Shown piece by piece: positions 39,186-49,687 of a DNA stretch of 64,000 nucleotides; positions within the stretch are counted from its first letter, which is position 1; each line of letters starts with the position of its first letter. Origin of the DNA: an uncultured Mucilaginibacter sp. (GTDB taxonomy: Bacteria; Bacteroidota; Bacteroidia; Sphingobacteriales; Sphingobacteriaceae); NCBI GenBank assembly GCA_903891475.1, contig CAITEP010000004.1, forward strand, positions 55,603-119,602, given 5' to 3'. A program made the translations under genes and the position numbers. The notes beneath the pieces are model-generated. The model made no database searches. It saw nothing but the letters and a program-made list of their open reading frames with translations, and had not been told where the DNA came from.

Positions 39186-41258
39186 TTATCCCGCAAGTTC
39201 CGCTACTTCAATCCAGTTGCCATCATCCTTAATAATGCCTATTAATTCATCCAAGGCATTGGCCGAGTTGATGTTTTTTTTGACGGCCTCTTTACCACGG
39301 TATAAGGTTACCTTATCGGTACCCGAACCTACATAGCCATAATCGGCATCGGCCATTTCGCCGGGGCCGTTTACAATGCAGCCCATTACCGCTATTTTTA
39401 ATCCTTTTAAATGACTGGTGCGGCTACGAATCATTTGGGTAGTCACCATCAAATCAAAAAGGGTACGTCCGCAACTAGGGCAGGATATATATTCCGTTTT
39501 GGATATCCTCGACCGTGTGGCCTGCAAAATACCAAACGAAGTAGATGCAATTGTTTTACTATCCACTTCCGGCGCATCTATCCAAATACCATCCCCAAAA
39601 CCATCCACCAATAAGGCACCCAAATCGGTAGCGGCGTATAGTTGTAAAAGGGAGGTGTGGTCGGGTTCCGAGCCAAAAGCATAGCTCCTCTTCACAATTA
39701 CCGGAACATCCAAGCCTAATTCATTCAGTTTAAAAAAGAAGGCTCGTTGCTCGGCCATGGCATGCAGGGCCTCGGTTTCTAATACCAACACAAAGGTTTG
39801 GTTGAAAGGGATATTGCCAAAGGCTTCGCTATCTAAGTCTGCCAGTTTTACTTTTACCAGGTTAAGACTAGTGTCGCGGTTTTCGGCAGAAACATATTCA
39901 ACCAAACTATAAACAGGGTGACAATTGGTTTTATCCTTCAGCTTTAGCCAAGTGCTATAGTCATAAAGTTGTTTTAAATTCCCCGGGAAATTGAAGGAAG
40001 GCAGTTGATTAGCCAGGTAAACAAAATCGACCGATTGCTCGCCCATGGTGTATTTATCCAAAATGGGCGAATAGATATAGCCCGCATCATTCAATACAGC
40101 CGGGTCTTTCAGGTTTTTTGCGGATAGATCAATCACAATACGCGGCACCATGCTGCCACCAATAAAGGCATTGGCTTCGTAAGTTTCACGCCGTTGGTAG
40201 GTGGATGGAGCTCCTACATTAGCCAGCGGACTAGAAGCCCCCTCTAATCCGATAGCTATCGGATCTCCTCCGCTGGTAAGTGGAGAGACTTTTAAACTAC
40301 TTTCGGACTTCCCGTCCCGATAGCTATCGGGATTCAGACTTTCGGACGCTCTCAATACATACCTGTTCACCAAAGCAATCGCTACAGGCGCTTCTGCTTC
40401 GGGTTCTTCGGTTAATGATACACGTACCGTATCGCCCAAACCATCTTCTAAAAGTGTGCCTATACCAACAGCCGATTTGATACGCCCATCCTCTCCATCA
40501 CCTGCTTCGGTAACACCTAAGTGCAGCGGGTAATTCATGCCTTCGGCTACCATGGTCTCCACCAATAGGCGATAGGCTTGCACCATTACCTGCGGGTTGC
40601 TCGATTTCATGGAGATGACCAAATTATAATAGCCCAGCGTTTCGCAAATGCGCATAAACTCCATTGCCGATTCAACCATGCCTTGCGGTGTATCGCCATA
40701 ACGGCTCATGATACGATCGGACAAGGAGCCATGATTGGTACCAATACGCATGGCGGTGCCGTACTCTTTGCAGATGTTTACCAGCGGGGCAAACTTTTTA
40801 TAAATACGCTCCAGTTCGGCACTGTATTCGGCATCGGTATAATCAATTTGGTCGAATTTCTTTTTATCGGCATAGTTGCCGGGGTTTACCCTTACTTTTT
40901 CAACAATGCGCGCGGCCACTTCGGCGGCATTGGGGGTAAAATGAATATCGGCTACTAAGGGCACATGGTAACCACGCGCGCGGAGTTGTTTTTTTATTTC
41001 GGCCAGGTTTTGTGCTTCTTTGATGCTGGGAGCCGTAATGCGCACATACTCGCAACCGGCGTTTACCATGCGGATAGTTTGCTCAACCGTACCGAGGGTA
41101 TCCATGGTATCGGTGGTGGTCATACTTTGTATGCGGATGGGGTTATTGCCGCCAAGAGGCACATCGCCAATAGCCACCTCACGGGTAATAAAGCGCGAAT
41201 ATTCAAATAGTGAATTACAATAACGGCCCGGAAGGCTTTTTATACTGGTATGCTCCAT
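39186..41258 (-). CDS. ispG: 4-hydroxy-3-methylbut-2-enyl-diphosphate synthase (large form)
   Basis: VAIGDVPLGGNNPIRIQSMTTTDT, YISCPSCGRTLFDL, MGCIVNGPGEMADADYGYVG; start at internal MEHTSIKSLPGRYC. Confidence 0.95.
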   Translation of the reverse strand: MEHTSIKSLPGRYCNSLFEYSRFITREVAIGDVPLGGNNPIRIQSMTTTDTMDTLGTVEQTIRMVNAGCEYVRITAPSIKEAQNLAEIKKQLRARGYHVPLVADIHFTPNAAEVAARIVEKVRVNPGNYADKKKFDQIDYTDAEYSAELERIYKKFAPLVNICKEYGTAMRIGTNHGSLSDRIMSRYGDTPQGMVESAMEFMRICETLGYYNLVISMKSSNPQVMVQAYRLLVETMVAEGMNYPLHLGVTEAGDGEDGRIKSAVGIGTLLEDGLGDTVRVSLTEEPEAEAPVAIALVNRYVLRASESLNPDSYRDGKSESSLKVSPLTSGGDPIAIGLEGASSPLANVGAPSTYQRRETYEANAFIGGSMVPRIVIDLSAKNLKDPAVLNDAGYIYSPILDKYTMGEQSVDFVYLANQLPSFNFPGNLKQLYDYSTWLKLKDKTNCHPVYSLVEYVSAENRDTSLNLVKVKLADLDSEAFGNIPFNQTFVLVLETEALHAMAEQRAFFFKLNELGLDVPVIVKRSYAFGSEPDHTSLLQLYAATDLGALLVDGFGDGIWIDAPEVDSKTIASTSFGILQATRSRISKTEYISCPSCGRTLFDLMVTTQMIRSRTSHLKGLKIAVMGCIVNGPGEMADADYGYVGSGTDKVTLYRGKEAVKKNINSANALDELIGIIKDDGNWIEVAELAG
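40247..40347. repeat. Palindromic repeat element inside the ispG reading frame
   Basis: Two perfect 18-bp palindromes ATCCGATAGCTATCGGAT (40247-40264) and TCCCGATAGCTATCGGGA (40315-40332); direct repeats ACTTTCGGAC at 40299 and 40338. Confidence 0.85.
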
Positions 41259-41398
41259 CAGGTTAACACATTGTTTAACCGCAAATTTAGGGATTATGTT
41301 GTGGATTGAAGCCAATAATGTTTTACTTAAATAAATTTGACAATAAATTTGGGGAAGAGGATTTTTACTTATTTTAGAAGCTCTTAATCACAAGTATC

Positions 41399-42256
41399 AT
41401 GAAAAGGATTTTACTGTTCCTATTACCCATAACTTTATTGTTTGCATGCCATAGCGACCATAAAAAGGAAAATACCGATACCTTAAACAAACCAAATGCT
41501 GCTAAAACCCACGTTTTAAGCAAAGAAACTTTGGCTTTGATTGATGAGTTTAAACCAATTATACAAGGGGTATGGGTAAAATCTGATTATTTGGAAAAAA
41601 TTAAACAAACTAAATCGCCATTAGCGGCCGATAATTTAGCTTATGGTATGACTGCATTATATATAAGAACTGATTCAATAAAAATTGACAGCTTAATTGT
41701 ACCAGATATTGCCGATAATCATGATGGAAGTTATTGGACATTATATTTTAGAAAGGGAAAGAAAAAGAATTCAGTGTTATTAGGTCCTGGTGAATTAACA
41801 TACAACATCAAACATAAAGATACATGCCTATTTATAAGTTATTATGATAAAGAATTAAAAAAGAACATAAATACTAAATACATAAGAACTTACAAATTTA
41901 CCCCAAGTAATGACTTTGGAAATGGTATAGACTATTACATTAATAAAATATTAATTGCAGGACAATACAATCTATACGATGATAATGGCTTAATTTCAAA
42001 AGTAGAATTTAAGGATGATGGAAAATTAAGTGGTTTCTTTAATTTTAAGACCTATAAAATTAACATTGACATGCATTCGGAAACGCAAGCAACTTTGGAT
42101 GAAATTTTTTTTCAGGGAGAAAATAAAGTTCACGGTTCATTTGCATTCAAATTTAATGCGGATACTTTAAATTTATATACCACTAAGGAAAATGCCGATT
42201 CCGTAAGTTCGTCAATTGATAAGCTTAAATATAAACTGGTTAGGGAAAAGCCTTAA
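41399..42256 (+). CDS. Hypothetical lipoprotein
   Basis: Lipobox LLPITLLFAC; no domain recognised. Confidence 0.65.
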   Translation: MKRILLFLLPITLLFACHSDHKKENTDTLNKPNAAKTHVLSKETLALIDEFKPIIQGVWVKSDYLEKIKQTKSPLAADNLAYGMTALYIRTDSIKIDSLIVPDIADNHDGSYWTLYFRKGKKKNSVLLGPGELTYNIKHKDTCLFISYYDKELKKNINTKYIRTYKFTPSNDFGNGIDYYINKILIAGQYNLYDDNGLISKVEFKDDGKLSGFFNFKTYKINIDMHSETQATLDEIFFQGENKVHGSFAFKFNADTLNLYTTKENADSVSSSIDKLKYKLVREKP

Positions 42257-42401
42257 CAAACACATACAACTATAGCCAAGTACATGACATTGTCTTTGTC
42301 TTCACAGACAATTACATTATTTTACTAAGCAAACACATTGTTGTTTATGCGTACACAAACAGCGGAGGTATATTAGCTATTTAAGTCCTCGCATTTACTC
42401 A

Positions 42402-43529
42402 TCAATCCTTTTTGCTCAATGCCAAATCGTTCATAAAAGCATCAATAAGTTGGTTGTTGATGCCCGGCATGCAGATGATATGCGCCCAATTGTTTTCGGA
42501 GGCCAGTTGCCATTTTTTTACAATTTCGGTACTTGGCTTCGGGAAGCTAATGGTAAGGGTGGATGGGTTTTTCCAAGCCAATGGCTCCAGTTTTTTTATT
42601 TTTTCAAAGGCGTAGGCGGCTACCGCCAAACAATCTTCGGTACGTTTTTTAAGGCCGGCAATCCCCAATTTGGTTATGGTGTACCACAAAAACAAAGGGG
42701 TATGCCCATTGCGCGAGCCGGAAATGGTGGTATCCAACGAGCCTATATAATCAATGGAGCGGGCAATGCGGTCGCGGTGGCTTTTTTTGGCAATCACCAA
42801 TCCGCAAGGTATGGGCGCGCCTAAAAACTTATGTCCGCTAATGGCGATACTATCCGCACCATCGGCAAAATCAAAAGAGGGGCGGGGATCTACAAAAGCG
42901 GCATAACTGCCTGATAGCGCGCCATCCACATGGATGTAATGGTGCTGTATGGCCAGGTGCTTAAATATGGTTTTCATTTTGCCAACATCGTCGCGAGCCT
43001 CAGTCATGGTGGTGCCTATATTGGCTAAAATTATCACCGGCATTTGTCGGTTAATGCTGATGGTTTTCTCCAAATCCTCATAATCAATCTCACCATTGTC
43101 TTGCGCACGGATGGCAATATTAGGCATGTTGAGCAGGTGCAAGTTTTTTTGCACACTGTAATGCGTAGCTTCCGAATAGTAAACGATGGCTTTGGGGTAC
43201 AATTCGCGAGCCAGATACAGGCCATACAAGTTTCCTTCCGAGCCACCATTGGTTACATAGCCCCACCAATTATCCTCCTCGGCCCTAAACAAGTTCGAAA
43301 AAAAGGCAACCACCTCCTTCTCCAATTCGCGCGAGCCTACATTATAGGTAGAGGGAATAAAAGGGTCGCCTACGTTGTTTAGCGGATATTGTAAAAAAGG
43401 CAGCAGCTCGGTAAACTCAATATTTTTCGCAGCCGGGTAGCCCATGGTCATGGCCGAAGTTGCCCTGATTTTTTCCAATAAATTATGTAATATCTCGGTT
43501 GGGTTGGTGGTTATTAATTCGGTTTCCAT
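42402..43529 (-). CDS. PLP-dependent group II decarboxylase, histidine-decarboxylase-like
   Basis: YVTNGGSEGNLYGLYLARELYP, HVDGALSG, SISGHKFLGAPIPCGLVI (PLP-Lys). Confidence 0.85.
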   Translation of the reverse strand: METELITTNPTEILHNLLEKIRATSAMTMGYPAAKNIEFTELLPFLQYPLNNVGDPFIPSTYNVGSRELEKEVVAFFSNLFRAEEDNWWGYVTNGGSEGNLYGLYLARELYPKAIVYYSEATHYSVQKNLHLLNMPNIAIRAQDNGEIDYEDLEKTISINRQMPVIILANIGTTMTEARDDVGKMKTIFKHLAIQHHYIHVDGALSGSYAAFVDPRPSFDFADGADSIAISGHKFLGAPIPCGLVIAKKSHRDRIARSIDYIGSLDTTISGSRNGHTPLFLWYTITKLGIAGLKKRTEDCLAVAAYAFEKIKKLEPLAWKNPSTLTISFPKPSTEIVKKWQLASENNWAHIICMPGINNQLIDAFMNDLALSKKD

Positions 43530-43770
43530 GGCGTTACAATGTTTTTGAATGGTTGGTGCTAATATGGTTTATCAAAAAAAATTTAAACATGGCAATGCCT
43601 GACATGCTTGTTTACAGGGGCCTTCCCTATAAAGCATATTAGGTGAATGCTTATTAAATAAAATTGGGTTTACTGGTTATTATTGATTTATGCTATAAAG
43701 GTACGGCATATTATTTGGCAAAAAAAACTATTTTAGCCCTACTATTATACGCCTCAAAATCTCCCATAAA

Positions 43771-44775
43771 ATGAAAGCTGCCATTTTGGTAAAACCCGGT
43801 GACCTTAGGTTTGATGACATTGCCCAACCTTTGCCCTTAGCTGGCGAGGTGCGGATTAAATTAAAAGCTACAGGTATATGTGGTTCGGATGTACACTTTT
43901 TTAAAGGCGACCGCCCCTTGGCAAAACCTACCATTATTGGGCACGAAGGACTTGGTATGATTGATATGCTTGGCGAAGGTGCAAGGAGCTTGCAATTGGG
44001 CCAAAGGGTGGTGATTGAGCCCAATATACCCTGCTTTGCCTGTAGCCAATGTTTACAGGGCAGGGGTAATATTTGTAGTAATAAGCGGGTTATTGGCCTT
44101 ACCGAAAATGGCTGTTTTGCCGAATATATTTGTGTGCCCGCGGCATTTTGCCACCCCGTACCCGATACAGTAAGCGATGCCGACGCGGTTACCGTAGAAC
44201 CATTGGCAGTAGCCTACCATGCGCTTTTTAAAACCCATGCCAAACCCGGAGACACCATTGCCGTTGTAGGGCTTGGTGCCATTGGCTTGCTACTTACCCA
44301 ATTAGCAATAGCCTTGGGCTACAGGGTAATAGTTACCGAATTAATGGAAAATAAACGCCAAATGGCCATTGATATGGGTGCCATGGCAACCGATGCAAAC
44401 AGCAAAGCGGATGGCATAGCTTCCTATTGGTTGCGGATGGGGGTAATGGCAGTTTTTGAATGTTCAGGAGTGGCGGAAGTTGCCAGTTTAGTAACCGATT
44501 GCGCGCCCAGATGTTCGCAGATTGTATTGCTTGGTTTGTCGGAAAAATTGGCAAGCTTTCAACCCCTCAAACTGGCGCGCGAAGGGATTGACCTCATTGG
44601 ATCTATCATTTACCAACATCCATTTGATTTTAAGCGGGTATTATATCTTGTTGAAAAAGGCGTTATCCACCCCGGAAAAATCATCTCCCAAAATATGGCA
44701 TTTGAAAACATCCGGCAAGCTTTTGAATTAGCCTTGCAGGGCAGTCATAGTAAAATCGTTATCCAAATATCCTAA
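43771..44775 (+). CDS. Zinc-dependent alcohol/polyol dehydrogenase (MDR family)
   Basis: GICGSDVHFFKGD, GHEGLGMI, CFACSQCLQGRGNIC structural Zn site, VVGLGAIGLL. Confidence 0.92.
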   Translation: MKAAILVKPGDLRFDDIAQPLPLAGEVRIKLKATGICGSDVHFFKGDRPLAKPTIIGHEGLGMIDMLGEGARSLQLGQRVVIEPNIPCFACSQCLQGRGNICSNKRVIGLTENGCFAEYICVPAAFCHPVPDTVSDADAVTVEPLAVAYHALFKTHAKPGDTIAVVGLGAIGLLLTQLAIALGYRVIVTELMENKRQMAIDMGAMATDANSKADGIASYWLRMGVMAVFECSGVAEVASLVTDCAPRCSQIVLLGLSEKLASFQPLKLAREGIDLIGSIIYQHPFDFKRVLYLVEKGVIHPGKIISQNMAFENIRQAFELALQGSHSKIVIQIS

Positions 44776-44801
44776 AACATACCTCTTAATTTTACCATTT
44801 T

Positions 44802-46118
44802 ATGCCAACAGATAACCAGCAAAGCCATATAAAACAACTGATAAATGAGGCCCCCCTATCAGGCTATCAAGTGCTGGTAGTGCTTATTTGTTTTGTGTTG
44901 AATTTTAACGATGGCATTGATGTGTTGCTGGTATCGTTTACCGCGCCCTCTATCGCGCATAGTTTAGGGCTTAGCCAAACCCAATTGGGCTATATTTTTA
45001 GTGCAGGCTTGGCGGGCATGACGGCCGGATGCTTCCTATTAGCACCATTGGCCGATAGGATAGGCAGGCGACCAGTATTCATCATCTCCCTATTTACCAT
45101 CACAACAGGCATGTTGTTGGTTTATTTTTCCGACGGTTTTGGCGAGTTATTGCTGTTGCGTTGCCTTACCGGCTTTGGTATTGGAGGCATACTACCCAAT
45201 TTAGCAACCATAGCCGCCGAGTTTTCGAACCAAAAAACACGCGATTTTAATGTGGGCATTGTGCAAGGTGGCTGGCCATTGGGTGCTATTTTAACAGGAT
45301 TTGTTACCTCTAAAATATTACCCGCCTATGGTTGGAAGTTTACCTATTTGGTATCGGGCTCTTTTTCCTTGCTGATGTTGTTGGTTGTGGTAGCTTTCTT
45401 GCCCGAGTCGCCCATGTTTTTGTTGGAGCGGCGACCTAAAAAAGCCCTGAGCAAACTCAATGCCATCCTACAAAAAATTGGACAGCCAATATTAAGCGCC
45501 TTGCCTATACCTGTTCAAAACATAAAAAAAGTAAGTGTTGCACAACTGTTCACCAAAAGCTTACGAACCACCACCTTATTACTTTGGCTGGGGATTTTTC
45601 TGGGCTTTTTAACCTTGTATACTGTTTTAAGCTGGGTGCCCAATTTGGCTAAAGAATCGGGGATGCCAATGGTACTGTCTATTTATTTAGGTACTACCTT
45701 AAACCTTGGCGCTTTTACAGGTGTTTTTGTTATGGGCCTAAGCATTGGCAAGTTTGGCATAAAAAGGGTAATGGCAGTTTTCATGACTTTGGCCTTCACC
45801 TTTATGATGGTGTTTGGTACTACCAACCTGTTTTATATGTGGAAGTTTGCTTTGATATTTTTAATAGGCTTTTTTGTACAAGGCGGCTTCAATACCTTTT
45901 ATCCGGCAAGTAGCCGCATTTACCCTGAATCTATTCGCGCTACCGGAATAGGTTGGGCTATGGGCATCGGCAGGTTTGGAGCCATTATTGGACCAACCCT
46001 GTTCGGCATGTTTCATGACATGGGCTTTAGCATTGCCTTGCGTTTCGCTATTTTCTCGGTTCCTTTGCTTTTAGCAGCTGTTTTGGTTAATAAAATACCT
46101 TCTAAAAACATTGGGTAA
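44802..46118 (+). CDS. MFS transporter (aromatic acid:H+ symporter-like)
   Basis: 12-TM pattern; DGIDVLLVSFTAPSIAHSLGLSQTQLGYIFSAGLAGMTAGCFLLAPLADRIGRRPV. Confidence 0.9.
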   Translation: MPTDNQQSHIKQLINEAPLSGYQVLVVLICFVLNFNDGIDVLLVSFTAPSIAHSLGLSQTQLGYIFSAGLAGMTAGCFLLAPLADRIGRRPVFIISLFTITTGMLLVYFSDGFGELLLLRCLTGFGIGGILPNLATIAAEFSNQKTRDFNVGIVQGGWPLGAILTGFVTSKILPAYGWKFTYLVSGSFSLLMLLVVVAFLPESPMFLLERRPKKALSKLNAILQKIGQPILSALPIPVQNIKKVSVAQLFTKSLRTTTLLLWLGIFLGFLTLYTVLSWVPNLAKESGMPMVLSIYLGTTLNLGAFTGVFVMGLSIGKFGIKRVMAVFMTLAFTFMMVFGTTNLFYMWKFALIFLIGFFVQGGFNTFYPASSRIYPESIRATGIGWAMGIGRFGAIIGPTLFGMFHDMGFSIALRFAIFSVPLLLAAVLVNKIPSKNIG

Positions 46119-46179
46119 GGCCAAGCCCTTTTTCTATTTTTAATATGGTCTTTTACCTATGCCATCAATATTTACTAAC

Positions 46180-47148
46180 TCAATGCCAATTTTTCATCCA
46201 TTCTTTTCTTTGCGGCTCGTCAAAAAAAGTCCAGGCTACTATGCGGCTAGTTTTTTGGCCGTGTTGCATATGGATGGTTTTTACCTCTACCGCTTTTAAA
46301 GCTTTTAAAGCTTTGTATATGATAGGCAAGGTGTCTTTTTTTGATACCAAGGTACTAAACCATAAACATTGCTGAGCCACCAGCGCGCTTTGCTCCACCA
46401 TTTTACGGATAAAGCCTGCCTCACCGCCATAGCACCATAATTCGTTATTGCGCCCGCCAAAATTGAGACTAGCGGCTTGTTTATCTTTCCCCAATTTATT
46501 CCATTTGGCTGCGGCCGAGTTTTGTACCTCTTGCAACGAGGAGTGGAAGGGTGGGTTGCACATGGTTAATTCAAAGCCTTCGCCCTGCTTTACGATTCCC
46601 TTAAAAATATTGGCCTTATTGGTTTGGAGCCTGAAAATAATGTTATCCGCAAAGCCTTTATTCATGGCCACCATTTCTTTAGCCGAATTCAATGCGATGG
46701 CATCAATATCAGTCCCTACAAATTGCCAGCCATAAACACTGTTACCTATCAGCGGGTACACACAATTGGCGCCCATGCCTATATCCAATACCCTGATGTT
46801 TTTTCCTTTCGGGATTTTTCCGTCATTGCTCTCGGCCAGTAAATCGGCGGCATAATGCAAATAATCGGCACGCCCGGGTACTGGCGGGCATAAATAGCCT
46901 TCCGGAATATCCCAATGCCTTACCCCATAATGAAATTTTAGCAAAGCTTTGTTTAATGCCCTAACGGCCAGTGGGTTGGTAAAATTAATGGTCTCTGCCT
47001 CAAATTGGTTGACCGATACAAAGCGCTTTAACTCCGGACTAACCTTACAAAGCTGTTTAAAATTATACCCTGCCCTATGGCTATTGCGCGGGTGCAGGTT
47101 TTCTTTTTCAATAACTATGGGTTTATCGTTGGAAGCTTTTTCGGTCAT
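46180..47148 (-). CDS. rlmF: 23S rRNA (adenine(1618)-N(6))-methyltransferase
   Basis: LHPRNSHRAGYNF, YLCPPVPGRADYLHY, DIGMGANCVYPLIG, CNPPFHSS. Confidence 0.9.
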   Translation of the reverse strand: MTEKASNDKPIVIEKENLHPRNSHRAGYNFKQLCKVSPELKRFVSVNQFEAETINFTNPLAVRALNKALLKFHYGVRHWDIPEGYLCPPVPGRADYLHYAADLLAESNDGKIPKGKNIRVLDIGMGANCVYPLIGNSVYGWQFVGTDIDAIALNSAKEMVAMNKGFADNIIFRLQTNKANIFKGIVKQGEGFELTMCNPPFHSSLQEVQNSAAAKWNKLGKDKQAASLNFGGRNNELWCYGGEAGFIRKMVEQSALVAQQCLWFSTLVSKKDTLPIIYKALKALKAVEVKTIHMQHGQKTSRIVAWTFFDEPQRKEWMKNWH

Positions 47149-47453
47149 GTTACGCATTTTTACAAAGGTGGGTATAATTGATTGAAATTTTGGAGGGAAG
47201 GTTTTTATAATGGCTTATTGTTCATTTATACTTGAATTTTAAAGATAGCGCATCATTTTAGTTTTATTTTTTTAAATGCTATATATTTGAAATATGATGG
47301 AAGGTTGCAGGCCTGAAAAATTATTTTGAATATTGAACATTCTTGCTTTTTTTAAATAGTTAATTTAAGGATTGTCATTGATTTGAATTTAAAATAGCTG
47401 ATGAAAAAATAGAATGAATCAATTAAATTAAGAGAAATATAAAACTAAACCAC

Positions 47454-47918
47454 ATGGCTTTGCCCTTTACAAACAAATACACCCATACACTACAAGGAAA
47501 AATTAGTCCGGAAGTTTATCCTCAAGTTTTGGAATATATAAGTGCTTTTATTGAAAAAAAGTCGGTAGAAGACATCATAATTGAAGGGAATACACTAAAC
47601 TTTAAAATTGGATTTTCTGATTGGAAGTGGAAGAATATGTCAACAATTCAAAAAGGCACTTTTGAATTAATAAGGGAGGATGGAGAAGTAAAAATAACTT
47701 ACGAAATTTTTATGAATCGTTTATTCATTAGTACTTCCATAATTGCATTGTTCTTTGGTATTATTTCCCTCAATGTATGGGTAGGCTTAGGTGGGTTTCT
47801 ATGGATATTTGGCATTAATTTGGCAATTACAATTGTCCAGCATCATCGAATTTTTGATAAATTAACATCAGAAATTAATGATTTTATCTACCAAAATAAT
47901 TTTACCGATACAAAGTAA
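47454..47918 (+). CDS. Hypothetical membrane protein
   Basis: 154 aa with two predicted TM helices. Confidence 0.6.
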   Translation: MALPFTNKYTHTLQGKISPEVYPQVLEYISAFIEKKSVEDIIIEGNTLNFKIGFSDWKWKNMSTIQKGTFELIREDGEVKITYEIFMNRLFISTSIIALFFGIISLNVWVGLGGFLWIFGINLAITIVQHHRIFDKLTSEINDFIYQNNFTDTK

Positions 47919-48253
47919 GGACACAATTAATTCAAGAAAAATTCAAAGTGTTTAGTTTTAATAAAACCCTCAAGTCAAATAATGACAAATAGTCTACAAA
48001 ATTACTCGTGTTTTTTTATTTATTTGAACATTTTTAGACAATTAAAACTATCATTGTCATATTTTTATTTTTTTTTGAAAATGGTTTAAACCTTTTTCAG
48101 GTTTTATTGTCTAAGCGATGTCATTAAGGTAGCATGATTTAGGCATATCAATTTTAATTAGGATATTTAGGCAATTGCTACTATCAAATTGCCCGTAAAA
48201 ATTGATACATACTACATTTTAGGTCATATAACTATATACAACATAAATAAAAA

Positions 48254-49663
48254 ATGCTTAAAAAAACCAATATCGCTTGTCGGTTTTTATTATTTCTTTT
48301 AGCACTATTCTTAGGTAATACTTGGTCAATATCTGCACAAAACGTTAATTTAAACAGCATTCCGCCAGCCGGCAATATACCAGATAGTTTAAAAAGCGCG
48401 CTTTTGCAACCCATCAACACCATCGATTCTGCCAAAAATTCCCCTTACCAATATTTTACGCTCCAGCAGTGTGTAGCTTATGCATTGCAACATCAACCAT
48501 TATTAAATGAGGCACTATTAAATACCGATATTACCAAAGCAAATAATGCTATCGCTACGTCGGGTTGGTTGCCGCAGGTGAATGTCTCCGGCTCATTAAC
48601 CCATTATAATCAGCTATCCACTTATAGCACAGCCAGAACGGCAAATTCCTTTGTACCGGGTTTAGCGGTAACGCAAGCTATTTTTAGTCCGTCATTGTTA
48701 TACGCTTACCGCAGTTCGCCCATCTATCTGCAACAAGCCAAGTTAGTGACCGATAGTACCAAAATATTTCTGGTATCGCAGGTGAGTAAATTGTTTTATA
48801 ACGTATTGCTGAATTTGGAGCAGATTAATGTGCTAAAAGAAGATACCGCCCGACTGGCAAAAAACCTACGCGATGCCTATCACCAATATGTTGGTGGTAT
48901 TGTAGACGAGACCGATTATGAAGAGGCGCAAATCACCCTAAATAATTCCATCGCCCAATTGCATCAGGCAACCCAAAACATTTTGCCACAGTATGCCGGA
49001 CTAAAAAGAATTATGGGCCTCCCACCCGAAAAGCAGTTTAACGTGAAGTTTGATACCTTGCAACTGATGCAGGCAATCCATATTGACACCAATCAGCAAC
49101 TGCAATTTGAAAACCGCATTGAATTTCAACAAAGTAAAATTGCCAAGCAATTGCAGGAGCAACAGGTAAAATATTACCAGCGTTCTTTTATCCCGACAGT
49201 GTCTGCATTTTATAACTATAATTTGGCCTACCAAAATAATGTTTTCCCGCAATTATTTTCAACCTCGTACCCTAGCAGTTATTTTGGTTTGACTTTGAAT
49301 GTGCCTGTTTTTACAGGATTTTCGAGGGTGCGGAATTTACAAAAGGCAAGATTAGAGGAGCAGGTGATAGACTATAAAATAACCGATTTGAAATCTATTA
49401 TCAATACCGATTACAACTCGGCCTTGGCAAATTACAAGAGCAACCTTTTCAGCTTAAAACTGTTGCAAAAAAACGTCGGCTTGGCTAAGCGTACTTATTT
49501 TGTAGTAACCTTACAATACAAACAAGGAGTGGTACCTTATTTGAATGTAATAACAGCCGAATCGAACCTGATAAACGCGCAAATAAATTATTTAAACACC
49601 TTGTTCCAGGTATTATCAAGTAAAATTGATTTGCAAAGGGCTATGGGCAGTATCACCTATTAA
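48254..49663 (+). CDS. TolC family outer-membrane efflux protein
   Basis: Signal peptide; YFTLQQCVAYALQHQPLLNEALLN, SSYFGLTLNVPVFTGFSR, GVVPYLNVITAESNLINAQINYLN. Confidence 0.92.
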   Translation: MLKKTNIACRFLLFLLALFLGNTWSISAQNVNLNSIPPAGNIPDSLKSALLQPINTIDSAKNSPYQYFTLQQCVAYALQHQPLLNEALLNTDITKANNAIATSGWLPQVNVSGSLTHYNQLSTYSTARTANSFVPGLAVTQAIFSPSLLYAYRSSPIYLQQAKLVTDSTKIFLVSQVSKLFYNVLLNLEQINVLKEDTARLAKNLRDAYHQYVGGIVDETDYEEAQITLNNSIAQLHQATQNILPQYAGLKRIMGLPPEKQFNVKFDTLQLMQAIHIDTNQQLQFENRIEFQQSKIAKQLQEQQVKYYQRSFIPTVSAFYNYNLAYQNNVFPQLFSTSYPSSYFGLTLNVPVFTGFSRVRNLQKARLEEQVIDYKITDLKSIINTDYNSALANYKSNLFSLKLLQKNVGLAKRTYFVVTLQYKQGVVPYLNVITAESNLINAQINYLNTLFQVLSSKIDLQRAMGSITY

Positions 49664-49687
49664 CGATATTATATAAGCATACTTAAA

